From: Candidatus Roizmanbacteria bacterium UBA1450
Lineage (GTDB): Bacteria; Patescibacteriota; Microgenomatia; UBA1406; GWC2-37-13
Assembly: GCA_002329205.1 (NCBI GenBank)
Contig: DCTC01000002.1
Coordinates: forward strand, 248,001-312,000
Length of the DNA: 64,000 nucleotides
Direction of reading: 5' to 3'
The notes beneath the pieces were generated by a model. The model did no database searches, had not been told where the DNA came from, and worked only from the letters and a program-made list of their open reading frames with translations. The position numbers and the translations under genes are program-made. Positions 48,240 to 57,398 of this stretch are shown here, in pieces (positions within the stretch are counted from its first letter, which is position 1; the number at the start of each line of letters is the position of its first letter).

Positions 48240-50471
48240 TTATTGGACTATTACTGTCTGGCGCTGTTCATCTTCGTGATTACAATCCACACAGTATTGA
48301 TTGAACATATCTTTTAATACCGTTTTTTCTCGCATTTCTACAGCAGGATTGTTTGGATCGGGGAGATATTGATCTGTATCTTTATTAACGGGTATCTGTT
48401 CTTTGGAGATATTGCCGTTTGAGTTGGTCCCTTGGATCAAATATTCGAAACGTGTCGGGCAATTGAACCCATCTCCCTGTTTGCCAGCGATGACTCCAGT
48501 ATCTGAGCAAACCTGCATACCCACGACTGTCGAAGGTTTTATCGGAGGCAAATCCGGTTGATTCTCCAGAAGATATGTCATTACTCTATTCCAGACAGAT
48601 GATGCTCCTGTTAGACCGGATGCTACCCCTTGTGCCATGGGGGTAAAATCATTGTTTCCAACCCAAACTGCGACTAGAAAGTTGGGTGTATAGCCAATTG
48701 TCCAGTTATCGCGCAAATCATCTGTCGTTCCCGTTTTTACGGAAACAGTTCGATCTTTGATGACCAGTTCTGAGTTCGTGCCGAATGCAGCGGATCGTGC
48801 GTTGTTATCCTGAAGAATATGGGAGATAATAAAAGCTGCACCTTCTGAGATTGCACGTTTTCCTTTCATGACAAGCGTATTTGGTCGTTCTATCGGCTCA
48901 TGAATGTTTTGGACGAAGTTTGGATCTTTGAATTCGTATAGTACTTTTCCCGATTTATCTTCTACTTTGAGTACATAATTGAGTTTCCGGGGAGTACCTC
49001 TGTTTGCCAAAGCGGAAAATGCTTGTGTCATTTCTGTCATTGCTACCTCTCCGCCTCCGAGCGTGAGTGATAATCCGTAATTATCCGGATTCTTGAAGGA
49101 TGTTATTAAAAAGGCTGATGATGAAGCTATAAAATCATTAATTCCGTTGTATGCCAACATTTTCACCGCCGGAATGTTGTAGGAATTGGCCAGTGCATAC
49201 CGGAGTTGTACTGGTCCGTGGAAAGATCCGTCATAGTTTTTGGGACAATAAGGCTTGGGTTGTCCCGGATTGGCAAAACAAGTAGGAATATCCAGAAACA
49301 TAGTTGATGCAGTAACAATTCCGCGATCGATACCAATGGCGTAGTTTATGGGTTTAATTGATGAACCGGGTTGTCTAGTACCGGCAGTTGTTACATTGAA
49401 TGCGCCTGAAGATCCGTCAAAATAATTGACTGAACCGACCATAGCGAGGATCTCTCCTGTAGGCGGTCGTGTAACGAGAACAGCTCCATTGGTCACATTT
49501 AGCCTTTCCAGATCATCAATCTCTTCGCGAAGCGCTGCTTCTGCAGACGCCTGTACTTCCAAGTCAAGAGTAGTTGTCACTTTGAGTCCGCCTTCTTCCA
49601 GCTGCTGAAGACCGTATTCCTGCTCCAGAAGTTTCTTTACTTCAAACACAAAGTGAGGTGCTTTGATATTGGTCTTGGGAGGCAGGACGGTGACTTCTTT
49701 ATCAATTGCTTTATTCATTTGTTCTTGGGTGATATAGCCTTCCTCAAACATATTCCTGAGGACACTATCCCGTCTTGTCTTTGCCCGTTCAGGATTGGTA
49801 TGAGGAGAATAGAGAGTAGGTGCTTGGGGAAGTCCAGCCAGAAGTGCTGCTTCATGAAGCTCCAGTTGTTCAGGTGTTTTATTGAAATAGGTTTTAGCTG
49901 CTTGGGCAATACCATAGGAAGATCCGCCATACGGCACCTGATTCAAATACATTTCCAGAATTTCATCCTTCGTAAAAATCTGTTCGACCCAAACTGCGAG
50001 AATTATTTCCTTGGCTTTTCGCTGGATTGTCCGTTCGGGCGTCAGAAGTGCACTTTTAACTAATTGTTGTGTAATGGTAGATCCGCCCTGCAGATTGCTC
50101 GTTTTCAGCGTGTCACGTATGGCACGCAGCATACCGGAAACAATTGAAATCCCGCCATGTTTGTAGAAATCTTTATCTTCAATGGCAATTGTTGCTTCTT
50201 TCATATATTCCGGGAGATTTTCGAGTTGAATAGGTGTTCTGTTTTCGTCTCTATATACTTCATATAACAGTTTCCCATTCCGATCGTAGATCTGGCTTGA
50301 AATCGGGATAGCACGATAATCCTTGAGTGTATACGGAGATGGGAGACCGGCAAAAATAAAAAAGTAAACAAAAATACCTGCTCCAATACATGAAATAAGG
50401 CCAAACAAACCAATAGCTGTGAAGATCCATACTTTTTTTGATTTGCGGAATTTTGGGAAAGGGACTCTCAT
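48240..50471 (-). CDS. Class A penicillin-binding protein (PBP1a-like)
   Basis: 743 residues. Membrane segment VWIFTAIGLFGLISCIGAGI (about 14-33) continues to a GT51 glycosyltransferase: ATIAIEDKDFYKHGGISIVS, GGSTITQQLVKSALLTPERT and KEIILAVWVEQIFTKDEILE. The transpeptidase domain has GSSIKPINYAIG (S-x-x-K), SYNIPAVKML (S-x-N) and VKTGTTDDLRDNW (KTG). The C-terminal 80 residues include paired cysteines (CSDTGV..., NQYCVDCNHED). It polymerises and cross-links peptidoglycan. The start at 50471 is preferred over 50498, because TATAAT (50482-50487) lies between them. Confidence 0.93.
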   Translation of the reverse strand: MRVPFPKFRKSKKVWIFTAIGLFGLISCIGAGIFVYFFIFAGLPSPYTLKDYRAIPISSQIYDRNGKLLYEVYRDENRTPIQLENLPEYMKEATIAIEDKDFYKHGGISIVSGMLRAIRDTLKTSNLQGGSTITQQLVKSALLTPERTIQRKAKEIILAVWVEQIFTKDEILEMYLNQVPYGGSSYGIAQAAKTYFNKTPEQLELHEAALLAGLPQAPTLYSPHTNPERAKTRRDSVLRNMFEEGYITQEQMNKAIDKEVTVLPPKTNIKAPHFVFEVKKLLEQEYGLQQLEEGGLKVTTTLDLEVQASAEAALREEIDDLERLNVTNGAVLVTRPPTGEILAMVGSVNYFDGSSGAFNVTTAGTRQPGSSIKPINYAIGIDRGIVTASTMFLDIPTCFANPGQPKPYCPKNYDGSFHGPVQLRYALANSYNIPAVKMLAYNGINDFIASSSAFLITSFKNPDNYGLSLTLGGGEVAMTEMTQAFSALANRGTPRKLNYVLKVEDKSGKVLYEFKDPNFVQNIHEPIERPNTLVMKGKRAISEGAAFIISHILQDNNARSAAFGTNSELVIKDRTVSVKTGTTDDLRDNWTIGYTPNFLVAVWVGNNDFTPMAQGVASGLTGASSVWNRVMTYLLENQPDLPPIKPSTVVGMQVCSDTGVIAGKQGDGFNCPTRFEYLIQGTNSNGNISKEQIPVNKDTDQYLPDPNNPAVEMREKTVLKDMFNQYCVDCNHEDEQRQTVIVQ

Positions 50472-50481
50472 AGAGAATTTA

Positions 50482-50487
50482 ATTATA
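50482..50487 (-). promoter_or_regulatory. -10 box of PBP1a gene
   Basis: TATAAT on the minus strand, 10 nt before the ATG at 50471. It decides the start codon. Confidence 0.55.
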
Positions 50488-50572
50488 CAATAAATCAAAA
50501 ATCAGCAATAGATTGCAACAGAGTAGTAAAAAGACGTTACTTTCTACCTAACTGTCACTTGAGATCTGATAA

Positions 50573-51994
50573 TTATTGAGATTTTATCCGTGGAAATAGT
50601 GGAGCAATTTTATTGATTTTCCCTTTGGTTGCTGCCTGCAATTTCTGCGCTGTATCTGGCAAAAACGGTTCGAGTGAAATTCCGATGGTATAAAGCCTTC
50701 TCAGCCAGCCTGTCAGTAAGTTCTGCCGTTTTTCCGCAGTAAGCTTCCATGGTTCTTCGGTATTTATCTCTTTATTTAATTCTTTTACAAGCAACCATAG
50801 TGATTCAAGTGCCTGGTTGAATTCGAAATGTTGACCGTGTTCGATGATTTTTTTATCGGCTGATGCTCCTTCATGGTCGATACTAATTCCGTCTTTTGCT
50901 GCAAGGGTTGTTACTCGTGAAACCAGGTTTCCCAGCTCATTTGCCAAATCAGCCTCGTAGAGCTGGTTCATGCGATCGAGCGAGAAATCACCGTCAGTCA
51001 ATGCAGGTATTTCTTTCAGCAGATAATATCGGACGGCATCTGCTCCGTATGTTTGAACTACCTCAAACGGATCTATAACATTGCCCAAAGACTTGCTCAT
51101 TTTCTGTCCACTGACAGATATAAAACCATGCACATATTCCTTTGTCGGAAGTAAAATTTCTGCAGAAAGAAGCATTCCGATCCAATATATTGCATGAAAT
51201 TTTATAATATCCTTTCCGATAACATGAATTCTGTTTGGGTTATCCGACCAATAGTGTTTGAATAAATCTCCGTCATTTGCAAAATCAAGTGCTGTAATGT
51301 AATTTGCCAATGCATCGAACCAAACATACATGCGTTGATTCTCATCTCCCGGAACCGGAACTCCCCAACCTTTCATCCGTTCATTCGGTCGGGATATGGA
51401 AAAGTCTTCAAGGCCTTTTTCAATAAAATTCAAAATTTCCTGTTTTCGGAACGACGGAGAAATTTTCAGCATATCGCTTTGTATTACTTCTTTTATCTTG
51501 TCCTGGTAGCGCGATAAAGAAAAAAAGTAGTTTTCTTCCGTGACAAGTTCAAGCTTTCTGTTATGATTTGGGCAGGTATCATTTTCGAACTCGCCTGCTT
51601 TGTAAAATGTCTCGCATCCCACACAATATAATCCGCTGTACTGTTTTTTATAAATATCTTTTTCACAGGCTTTCCATAGTTTTTGAGCACCGGCAATATG
51701 CTTTAATGAAGTCGTACGGATGAACTGATCAAACGAAAGGTTGAGTGGCTCCTGCAGCTTTTGGAATCGTTCTGAATTCCGGTCTACCAATTCCTGTACG
51801 GATATACCGGCTTTTTCGGCAGACTCGACATTTTTCTGTGCATTTTCATCGGTGCCGGTTAGAAAATAGGTATCATATCCGCTCAAACGAAAGGAACGAA
51901 CCATAGCATCAGTTTGAACCAGTTCAAGTGCATGACCGATATGCGGTGCACCGTTCACATAAGGGATAGATGTTGTGATATATGCTTTTTTCAT
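50573..51994 (-). CDS. metG: Methionyl-tRNA synthetase, catalytic part only
   Basis: 473 residues. Class I synthetase with PYVNGAPHIGHALEL (HIGH) at the N terminus and KMSKS in VSGQKMSKSLGNVI. A single zinc knuckle is formed by YCVGCETF and CPNH. The anticodon-binding helical bundle ends the protein (LYTIGISLEPFLPDTAQKLQ). It lacks the roughly 110-residue C-terminal OB-fold tRNA-binding domain of the E. coli type. A separate protein of that kind is encoded at 1-283. Follows a small membrane protein gene on the minus strand, 21 bp away. Confidence 0.95.
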   Translation of the reverse strand: MKKAYITTSIPYVNGAPHIGHALELVQTDAMVRSFRLSGYDTYFLTGTDENAQKNVESAEKAGISVQELVDRNSERFQKLQEPLNLSFDQFIRTTSLKHIAGAQKLWKACEKDIYKKQYSGLYCVGCETFYKAGEFENDTCPNHNRKLELVTEENYFFSLSRYQDKIKEVIQSDMLKISPSFRKQEILNFIEKGLEDFSISRPNERMKGWGVPVPGDENQRMYVWFDALANYITALDFANDGDLFKHYWSDNPNRIHVIGKDIIKFHAIYWIGMLLSAEILLPTKEYVHGFISVSGQKMSKSLGNVIDPFEVVQTYGADAVRYYLLKEIPALTDGDFSLDRMNQLYEADLANELGNLVSRVTTLAAKDGISIDHEGASADKKIIEHGQHFEFNQALESLWLLVKELNKEINTEEPWKLTAEKRQNLLTGWLRRLYTIGISLEPFLPDTAQKLQAATKGKINKIAPLFPRIKSQ

Positions 51995-52015
51995 ATGTTT
52001 TTTTCAATGTTTACC

Positions 52016-52366
52016 TCACGATTGTTTCTTCTTACCTTCTTTTTTATGATCTCTTATCACAAGTTTAGACAATGCAATTATAAAGGATAATAACAATAAT
52101 GTATTAATAATATCGAATCCGACGATATAGTTGAGGATAAGAAATAAGAAAATAAAGAGTGTCGCAATAAGCTGTATCGTTTTTGAAGTAACAAAACTTG
52201 CAGCTAAATAGACAGAATAGGTTGTTGTAGTAATAAAAAGTGATATAATGATGCTGTTTGACGGAGCAACGCGCCAAATCAGGAATCCCAATACGCCGAT
52301 AAGGAATATGAGGATAAAGGGTTTCAGATCAGTCAATCTATGATTGAGGAGCCGTCTTGATTTCAT
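52016..52366 (-). CDS. Small membrane protein, unknown function
   Basis: 116 residues beginning MKSRRLLNHRLTDLKPFILI, with four hydrophobic segments (FILIFLIGVLGFLIW, IIISLFITTTTYSVYLAASF, IQLIATLFIFLFLILNYIV and INTLLLLSFIIALSKL) and a basic tail RDHKKEGKKKQS. No family recognised. The upstream in-frame ATG (52408) is rejected because it overlaps the palindromic -10 box used by rpsO; from that box the next ATG at 52366 would have a leader of roughly 20 nt. Possibly co-transcribed with metG. Confidence 0.55.
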   Translation of the reverse strand: MKSRRLLNHRLTDLKPFILIFLIGVLGFLIWRVAPSNSIIISLFITTTTYSVYLAASFVTSKTIQLIATLFIFLFLILNYIVGFDIINTLLLLSFIIALSKLVIRDHKKEGKKKQS

Positions 52367-52376
52367 AATGATGCGC

Positions 52377-52405
52377 TTGAAACTTACGTCAACATCTATT
52401 ATAAT
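52377..52405 (+). promoter_or_regulatory. Promoter of rpsO
   Basis: TTGAAA (52377-52382), exactly 17 nt, TATAAT (52400-52405), then 8 nt to the ATG. The -10 sits in ATTATAAT, a perfect palindrome that also reads TATAAT on the minus strand toward the 52366 gene. Confidence 0.75.
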
Positions 52406-52413
52406 CACAAACT

Positions 52414-52689
52414 ATGGCACAAGCACAACTACCAGAAAACAAACAAGAAATTATTGATATGTTCGCCCAAAAGAATGGCGATACCGGATCTCCTGAGGTC
52501 CAGGTTGCTTTATTGACATTCAAAATTCAGCGTTTGACCGGACATTTGGAAAACAATAAAAAAGATAATCATTCACGACGCGGACTACTTAAAGTCATCG
52601 CCAAAAGAAGAAGAATCCTCAATTATCTTCAGAAATTGGATGAGGCTCGCTACAAAGAGCTCATTAAAAAACTAGCCCTTAAAAAATAA
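52414..52689 (+). CDS. rpsO: Ribosomal protein S15
   Basis: 91 residues, normal size for S15, which binds the 16S central domain. The family pattern is visible: DTGSPEVQVALLTFKIQRLT, then HLENNKKDNHSRRGLLKVIA and KRRRILNYLQKLDEARYKEL. It precedes pnp, the classic rpsO-pnp order. Separate promoters for the two genes are visible, so coupling is optional. Its message appears leaderless, so the E. coli type of S15 autoregulation by a 5' pseudoknot is unlikely here. Confidence 0.97.
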   Translation: MAQAQLPENKQEIIDMFAQKNGDTGSPEVQVALLTFKIQRLTGHLENNKKDNHSRRGLLKVIAKRRRILNYLQKLDEARYKELIKKLALKK

Positions 52690-52849
52690 TTACCAATTAA
52701 TCGGGTAATAAGGAAGAGAAAGTATCATTACTTAATTCCGATAGACTCAGACAGGTTTATTTTAGGATAATCATACGTGTCCTGAAACAAGCTTGCACTG
52801 AGATCTATCTTTCACCTAAACACTTCTTTCTCTGAACTTTCTCCCGTGA

Positions 52850-52855
52850 TATATT
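52850..52855 (+). promoter_or_regulatory. -10 box of pnp
   Basis: TATATT with 6 nt to the ATG; the -35 is weak. The 172-bp rpsO-pnp gap otherwise shows only a weak ATTACC/GGTAAT hairpin just after rpsO. Confidence 0.5.
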
Positions 52856-52861
52856 TTATGT

Positions 52862-55114
52862 ATGAAATATCTAGAAGAAACCATCGAGATTGATGGCAAT
52901 AACCTTACTCTCCAGTTCGGTAAACTGGCTCAAAATGCCACTACATCAGTTTTTGCACGAATGAATGATACATGTGTCCTCGTAACCGTCACACTCGGTA
53001 AAGAGAACCATGATATTGATTATTTCCCTCTTTCTGTAGAGTACGTTGAAAAATTATATGCAGGAGGCGTGATTAAAGGCTCTCGTTGGGTCAAACGAGA
53101 AGGAAAACCGACTGATGAAGCAGTCCTGAAAGGTCGTATTATAGATCGTTCTATACGTCCTTTTTTCCCGAAAACTTATAGACGGGAAGTTCAAGTAGTC
53201 GCCACTCTTATGTCCGTTGACAATACGATTACCCCAGAGGTGTTGGCAACTATTGCGACCGTTGCTGCTCTTCACGCAACTCCCGCACCGTGGAATGGAC
53301 CTGTGAGTGCGACCGAAGTAGGCCGTGTCTCAGATAGTGAAGGAAATTCTACTTTTATTATTAACCCGACACAGGAAGAAAAACTACATTCTGATCTTGC
53401 TTTATTTGTCACGTCAAATCGTGAAAAAGTCGTGATGATCGAGACTGCAGCCCATGAGCTTTCCAATGAAGTGATAAAAGAAGGAATTCGGATCGCAAAA
53501 GAACAAAATCTCAAAATTATTGAGTTCATTGAAGGTATCCGGGAAAAAATCGGTATGCCGAAAGAAACTGTCGCGGATTCACTTATCGATGAAAAACTCA
53601 AGAAGACTCTGAAATCTGATTTTTCAGCAGAAATTGATCGTCTGGTTGCTTACAAAGCTGACCGAGAATTCGATGACGGCTCTATGATGAAAGAGTTGAT
53701 CACTGCCGTAGTTGAGAAAACAGGTGAAGAATTTACGGATAAGCAGATTGCTGAAGCTTTTGATTATCTTGCAAAAGATAAAATCCGCTCAAAAACAATC
53801 AATGAGCACGTCAGAATCGATGGACGAGGTCTTGATGATATCCGTGAACTGTCAGCAGAAATTGGTATTTTGCCTCGAACACACGGTACAGGTCTTTTTA
53901 AACGCGGTTCAACGCAAGTACTTTCTGTACTTACATTGGGCGCACCGGGACTGGAACAATTAGTGGAAGGTCCGGAAGGACAGGAAATCAAACGATATAT
54001 TCATCACTATAATTTCCCGCCGTACTCTGTCGGAGAAACAGGAAGAATCGGATTCACCAATAGACGGGAAATCGGCCATGGGGCACTTGCAGAGAAGGCT
54101 TTACTTCCTGTACTCCCGACTGAAGAAGAGTTTCCGTATGTTATCCGTATCGTTTCAGAAGTACTGACATCCAACGGTTCAACTTCGATGGCCTCAACAT
54201 GCGGATCATCACTTTCACTTATGGATGCAGGTGTACCGATCAAGCGCCCTGTTGCAGGTATAGCCATGGGACTTATGTCAGAATCAGATGAAAAATATGT
54301 CATTCTGACAGATATTATGGGAATCGAAGATTTCTCAGGAGAGATGGATTTCAAAGTAACAGGAACTACAGAGGGTGTTACGGCAATTCAGCTTGATGTC
54401 AAAAATAATGGTTTGACCGATGCAATGATTGATGAGATACTCGATCGTGCACAGCAAGCCCGATTGCGGATCCTTGAGGTCATGAACGGCGCTATCTCAG
54501 AACCACGAACAGAAATTTCGAAGTATGCACCAAAGATCATAACTATGCAGGTTCCCGAAGAACTGATCGGTACGGTTATCGGACCTGGCGGAAAAACAAT
54601 CCGCAATATCATTGCGCTCACGGATACTGATATCAATATTGATGATGACGGCCAAGTGACTGTAGCCGGTGTTGATCAGGTCAAAGTGGACAAAGCACTG
54701 GAAATGATAAATAACCTTATAAGACAAGTAGAAGTCGGTGAAGAGTTCGAAGGAGAAGTCAAAAGAATGATGCCATTCGGAGCATTCGTCGAAGTATTAC
54801 CGGGTAAAGAAGGTTTGGTCCATGTCTCCAAAATGAGCAGCGGATTTGTCAAAAATCCGGAGGATATCGTCGCAATCGGTGACAAGGTAAAGGTCAAAGT
54901 ACATGAAATTGATGCGCAAGGACGTATCAATCTTGTCATGACCCAGCTGCCTGACGGCACACCGGTCGAGATCAATCCTGCAGCATCTGAACCTGATCGT
55001 CGAGATTTTCGACGAGACGACAGAAGAGGCGGAGGACGCAGATATGATGATCGCCGCGGTGACCGACGGGGTGATAGACGAGGACCACGACGAGATGATC
55101 GAAGAAGATATTAA
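52862..55114 (+). CDS. pnp: Polyribonucleotide nucleotidyltransferase
   Basis: 750 residues. Phosphorolytic 3'-5' exoribonuclease. Two RNase PH domains (FARMNDTCVLVTVTLGKE and VLKGRIIDRSIRPFFP in the first; GRGLDDIRELSAEIGILPRT, FKRGSTQVLSVLTLG and SNGSTSMASTCGSSLSLMDA in the second), then a KH domain (GTVIGPGGKTIRNI) and an S1 domain (GEVKRMMPFGAFVEVLPGKE). The C-terminal 35 or so residues are a run of Arg and Asp with Gly (RRDDRRGGGRRYDDRRGDRR), longer and more repetitive than usual and likely an RNA- or protein-binding tail. A strong terminator follows 16 bp after the stop. Confidence 0.97.
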   Translation: MKYLEETIEIDGNNLTLQFGKLAQNATTSVFARMNDTCVLVTVTLGKENHDIDYFPLSVEYVEKLYAGGVIKGSRWVKREGKPTDEAVLKGRIIDRSIRPFFPKTYRREVQVVATLMSVDNTITPEVLATIATVAALHATPAPWNGPVSATEVGRVSDSEGNSTFIINPTQEEKLHSDLALFVTSNREKVVMIETAAHELSNEVIKEGIRIAKEQNLKIIEFIEGIREKIGMPKETVADSLIDEKLKKTLKSDFSAEIDRLVAYKADREFDDGSMMKELITAVVEKTGEEFTDKQIAEAFDYLAKDKIRSKTINEHVRIDGRGLDDIRELSAEIGILPRTHGTGLFKRGSTQVLSVLTLGAPGLEQLVEGPEGQEIKRYIHHYNFPPYSVGETGRIGFTNRREIGHGALAEKALLPVLPTEEEFPYVIRIVSEVLTSNGSTSMASTCGSSLSLMDAGVPIKRPVAGIAMGLMSESDEKYVILTDIMGIEDFSGEMDFKVTGTTEGVTAIQLDVKNNGLTDAMIDEILDRAQQARLRILEVMNGAISEPRTEISKYAPKIITMQVPEELIGTVIGPGGKTIRNIIALTDTDINIDDDGQVTVAGVDQVKVDKALEMINNLIRQVEVGEEFEGEVKRMMPFGAFVEVLPGKEGLVHVSKMSSGFVKNPEDIVAIGDKVKVKVHEIDAQGRINLVMTQLPDGTPVEINPAASEPDRRDFRRDDRRGGGRRYDDRRGDRRGDRRGPRRDDRRRY

Positions 55115-55130
55115 TCTGTAATTCAGATGA

Positions 55131-55168
55131 GGGCTCACCGGGTTTACAATATCCGGTGAGCCCTTTTT
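55131..55168 (+). terminator. Rho-independent terminator after pnp
   Basis: GGGCTCACCGG (55131-55141) and CCGGTGAGCCC (55153-55163) form a perfect 11-bp stem with an 11-nt loop, followed by five Ts. The strongest terminator in the window. Confidence 0.92.
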
Positions 55169-55216
55169 AGTGGGTATTTGTATCGAAAACATACGCACAA
55201 ATTGAAGTGATTGGTA

Positions 55217-55222
55217 TATACT
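55217..55222 (+). promoter_or_regulatory. -10 box of ftsK
   Basis: TATACT with 6 nt to the ATG at 55229, ruling out the upstream in-frame codon at 55211, which lies before the box. Confidence 0.6.
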
Positions 55223-55228
55223 TATTCT

Positions 55229-57376
55229 ATGGGAAGAAGAAAAAAATCAAAATTTCCACGATTAAACATAAATGGTAAAACATTGCTGAATATTTTCGGA
55301 TTTGTATTGCTCTTATTGGGTATTATTTCGCTCGCTTCGTTCAGTCAGCTATTTGCTCCTTCTATGGAAGGGCAATTATTAAAAGAAATTAATATTCAAC
55401 TGTTGCAGCTTTTCGGCGGTCTCTCCATATTTGTCCCGTTTACCATCATTTTATTGTCGGGACATTTTTTCAACTCAAAAAAATTGAAGTTTGTAAAGTT
55501 GAGCCTGACCGCAGGGTCGGTTCTTTTACTGGTTTCTCTCATGGGACTTTTCCGTTCCGGAGAATGGGGAAGACTGATTTATCGCAATCTTTCGATAGAT
55601 TTTTCACCGCTTGGAGCTTTATCAATTCTCATTGTATTCCTTATTATCGGTCTTATCCTGTTTCTGGATACGTCAGTAGATGTAATAATGCTCAATCTGA
55701 TGAAGTTTTTTTCCCCGATTGGGAGTTTATTCAAAAATGTTTCCAAGGCAAAAGATCTGAAAATACCGTCAATAGGAGGAGATAACGGTAAAGACTCGGA
55801 GAATTTTATCCGCGATCAGGTAATTATAAATAAGCCTGTAACACCTGCCGCAATAACACCAAAGCAACAGGATTCTTCACATGCAAATCCATCAGGTCAA
55901 AATAATCTATCGATTAAACCCGTTATGCAAAGTGATTCTTCTACCTGGGTGTATCCGCCGACAACTCTTTTGAATGAAGTAAAACAATCAGAAGCAGACA
56001 GAGGTGATGTCAAAAGCAATGCTCATATTATTGAAAAAACATTGGATAGTTTCGGTATCAGAACGCGAGTTGTTGAAATAAATTTCGGCCCAACGGTCAC
56101 TCAATATGCCATTGAGATCACTATGGGAACGAAACTGTCAAAAATTACGGCTCTTGCCAATGATTTAGCCCTTGCACTAGCCGCTCCTACGGGACAAGTT
56201 CGTATTGAAGCACCGATTCCGGGGCGATCACTGGTTGGTATCGAGATCCCGAATATTACTCCTCAGATTGTGACATTGAGACAACTGATGAAGACAGAAG
56301 CTCTTTCAAAGCGAGGCGGCGATCCATTATTGGTACCGCTTGGATTTGATGTGGCAGGTGTCCCTTCCACGGCCAGTATCTCCAAAATGCCTCATGTACT
56401 TGTAGCCGGTACCACGGGTTCAGGAAAATCAGTTATGTTGAATGCTTGGATTACGACACTTATGATGCGGACGCGGCCCGACGAGCTTCGCATGATTCTG
56501 GTAGACCCGAAGCAGGTAGAAATGGTACAGTACAACGGAGCACCGCACCTTCTGACGGACGTTATTAATGATCCGGCAAAAGTTGTATCTGCACTGCGAT
56601 GGTCAGTTGCGGAGATGGAAGCAAGATACAAGGAGCTTGCTTCCAAAGGTGTCAGAAATCTTGAAAGTTATAACAAACTGGAAGGTATTGAACCGAAACC
56701 GTATATTATTTTTGTCATTGATGAACTTGCAGATCTTATGATGTACGCAGCCAATGATGTAGAGGACATGATTACGCGTATTGCACAAAAGGCGCGCGCA
56801 GTCGGTATTCATCTTGTCTTGGCGACGCAGAGACCGTCTGTGGATGTTATTACCGGTCTTATGAAAGCAAACATTCCAAGCAGGATCGCCTTCAATGTAT
56901 CATCAATGGTAGATTCGCGAGTCATTATTGATATGCCGGGAGCAGAAAAATTGCTCGGCAGGGGTGACATGTTTTATCTTCCACCAGATCAGGCAAAGCC
57001 GAAACGTATTCAAGGACCATACCTTACGGATCAGGAAGTGGGTGATGTCGTAAAATTTCTGAAGTCGCAGGTTCCTGAAGTACACTATACCGAAGAAATT
57101 ACAGAAGCTCAGGATCAAGCACCGGGAATGCCTGGCGGCGCCATAATGCCGGGCGGTGGATCTTCTGATCGTGATGAGTATTTCAATGCAGCCGTTCAGC
57201 TCATATCTCAGGCAGACAAAGCTTCTGCATCACTACTACAAAGAAAATTAAAAGTCGGGTATGCCCGAGCTGCCCGTATCTTGGATGAGTTGCATGAAGC
57301 CGGTTATGTCGGTCCTGCTCAAGGGTCCAAGCCGCGCGAGGTAATCAAAGAAGCCTTTCAGCAGCAGACTGAATAA
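55229..57376 (+). CDS. ftsK: DNA translocase FtsK/SpoIIIE
   Basis: 715 residues. Septal DNA pump for chromosome segregation. Four membrane segments fill the first 160 residues (NIFGFVLLLLGIISLASF, LSIFVPFTIILLSGHFF, LTAGSVLLLVSLMGLF, ALSILIVFLIIGLILFL). A polar linker of about 90 residues follows. The motor has the alpha domain (VVEINFGPTVTQYAIEI), Walker A in VAGTTGSGKSVMLNAW, Walker B YIIFVIDELADLMMY and QRPSVDVITGLMKANIPSRI. The C-terminal gamma winged helix (AVQLISQADKASASLLQRKL) can read KOPS-like sequences. Convergent with the pilin gene, 22 bp away. Confidence 0.96.
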   Translation: MGRRKKSKFPRLNINGKTLLNIFGFVLLLLGIISLASFSQLFAPSMEGQLLKEINIQLLQLFGGLSIFVPFTIILLSGHFFNSKKLKFVKLSLTAGSVLLLVSLMGLFRSGEWGRLIYRNLSIDFSPLGALSILIVFLIIGLILFLDTSVDVIMLNLMKFFSPIGSLFKNVSKAKDLKIPSIGGDNGKDSENFIRDQVIINKPVTPAAITPKQQDSSHANPSGQNNLSIKPVMQSDSSTWVYPPTTLLNEVKQSEADRGDVKSNAHIIEKTLDSFGIRTRVVEINFGPTVTQYAIEITMGTKLSKITALANDLALALAAPTGQVRIEAPIPGRSLVGIEIPNITPQIVTLRQLMKTEALSKRGGDPLLVPLGFDVAGVPSTASISKMPHVLVAGTTGSGKSVMLNAWITTLMMRTRPDELRMILVDPKQVEMVQYNGAPHLLTDVINDPAKVVSALRWSVAEMEARYKELASKGVRNLESYNKLEGIEPKPYIIFVIDELADLMMYAANDVEDMITRIAQKARAVGIHLVLATQRPSVDVITGLMKANIPSRIAFNVSSMVDSRVIIDMPGAEKLLGRGDMFYLPPDQAKPKRIQGPYLTDQEVGDVVKFLKSQVPEVHYTEEITEAQDQAPGMPGGAIMPGGGSSDRDEYFNAAVQLISQADKASASLLQRKLKVGYARAARILDELHEAGYVGPAQGSKPREVIKEAFQQQTE

Positions 57377-57398
57377 TCAGTTGTGGAGATAAGTTCTA

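Noticed and set aside
52367..52408. Upstream start of the 116-residue membrane protein at 52408
   Set aside because: Its second to fourth codons are the -10 box itself, so the ATG could not be in the RNA made from it.
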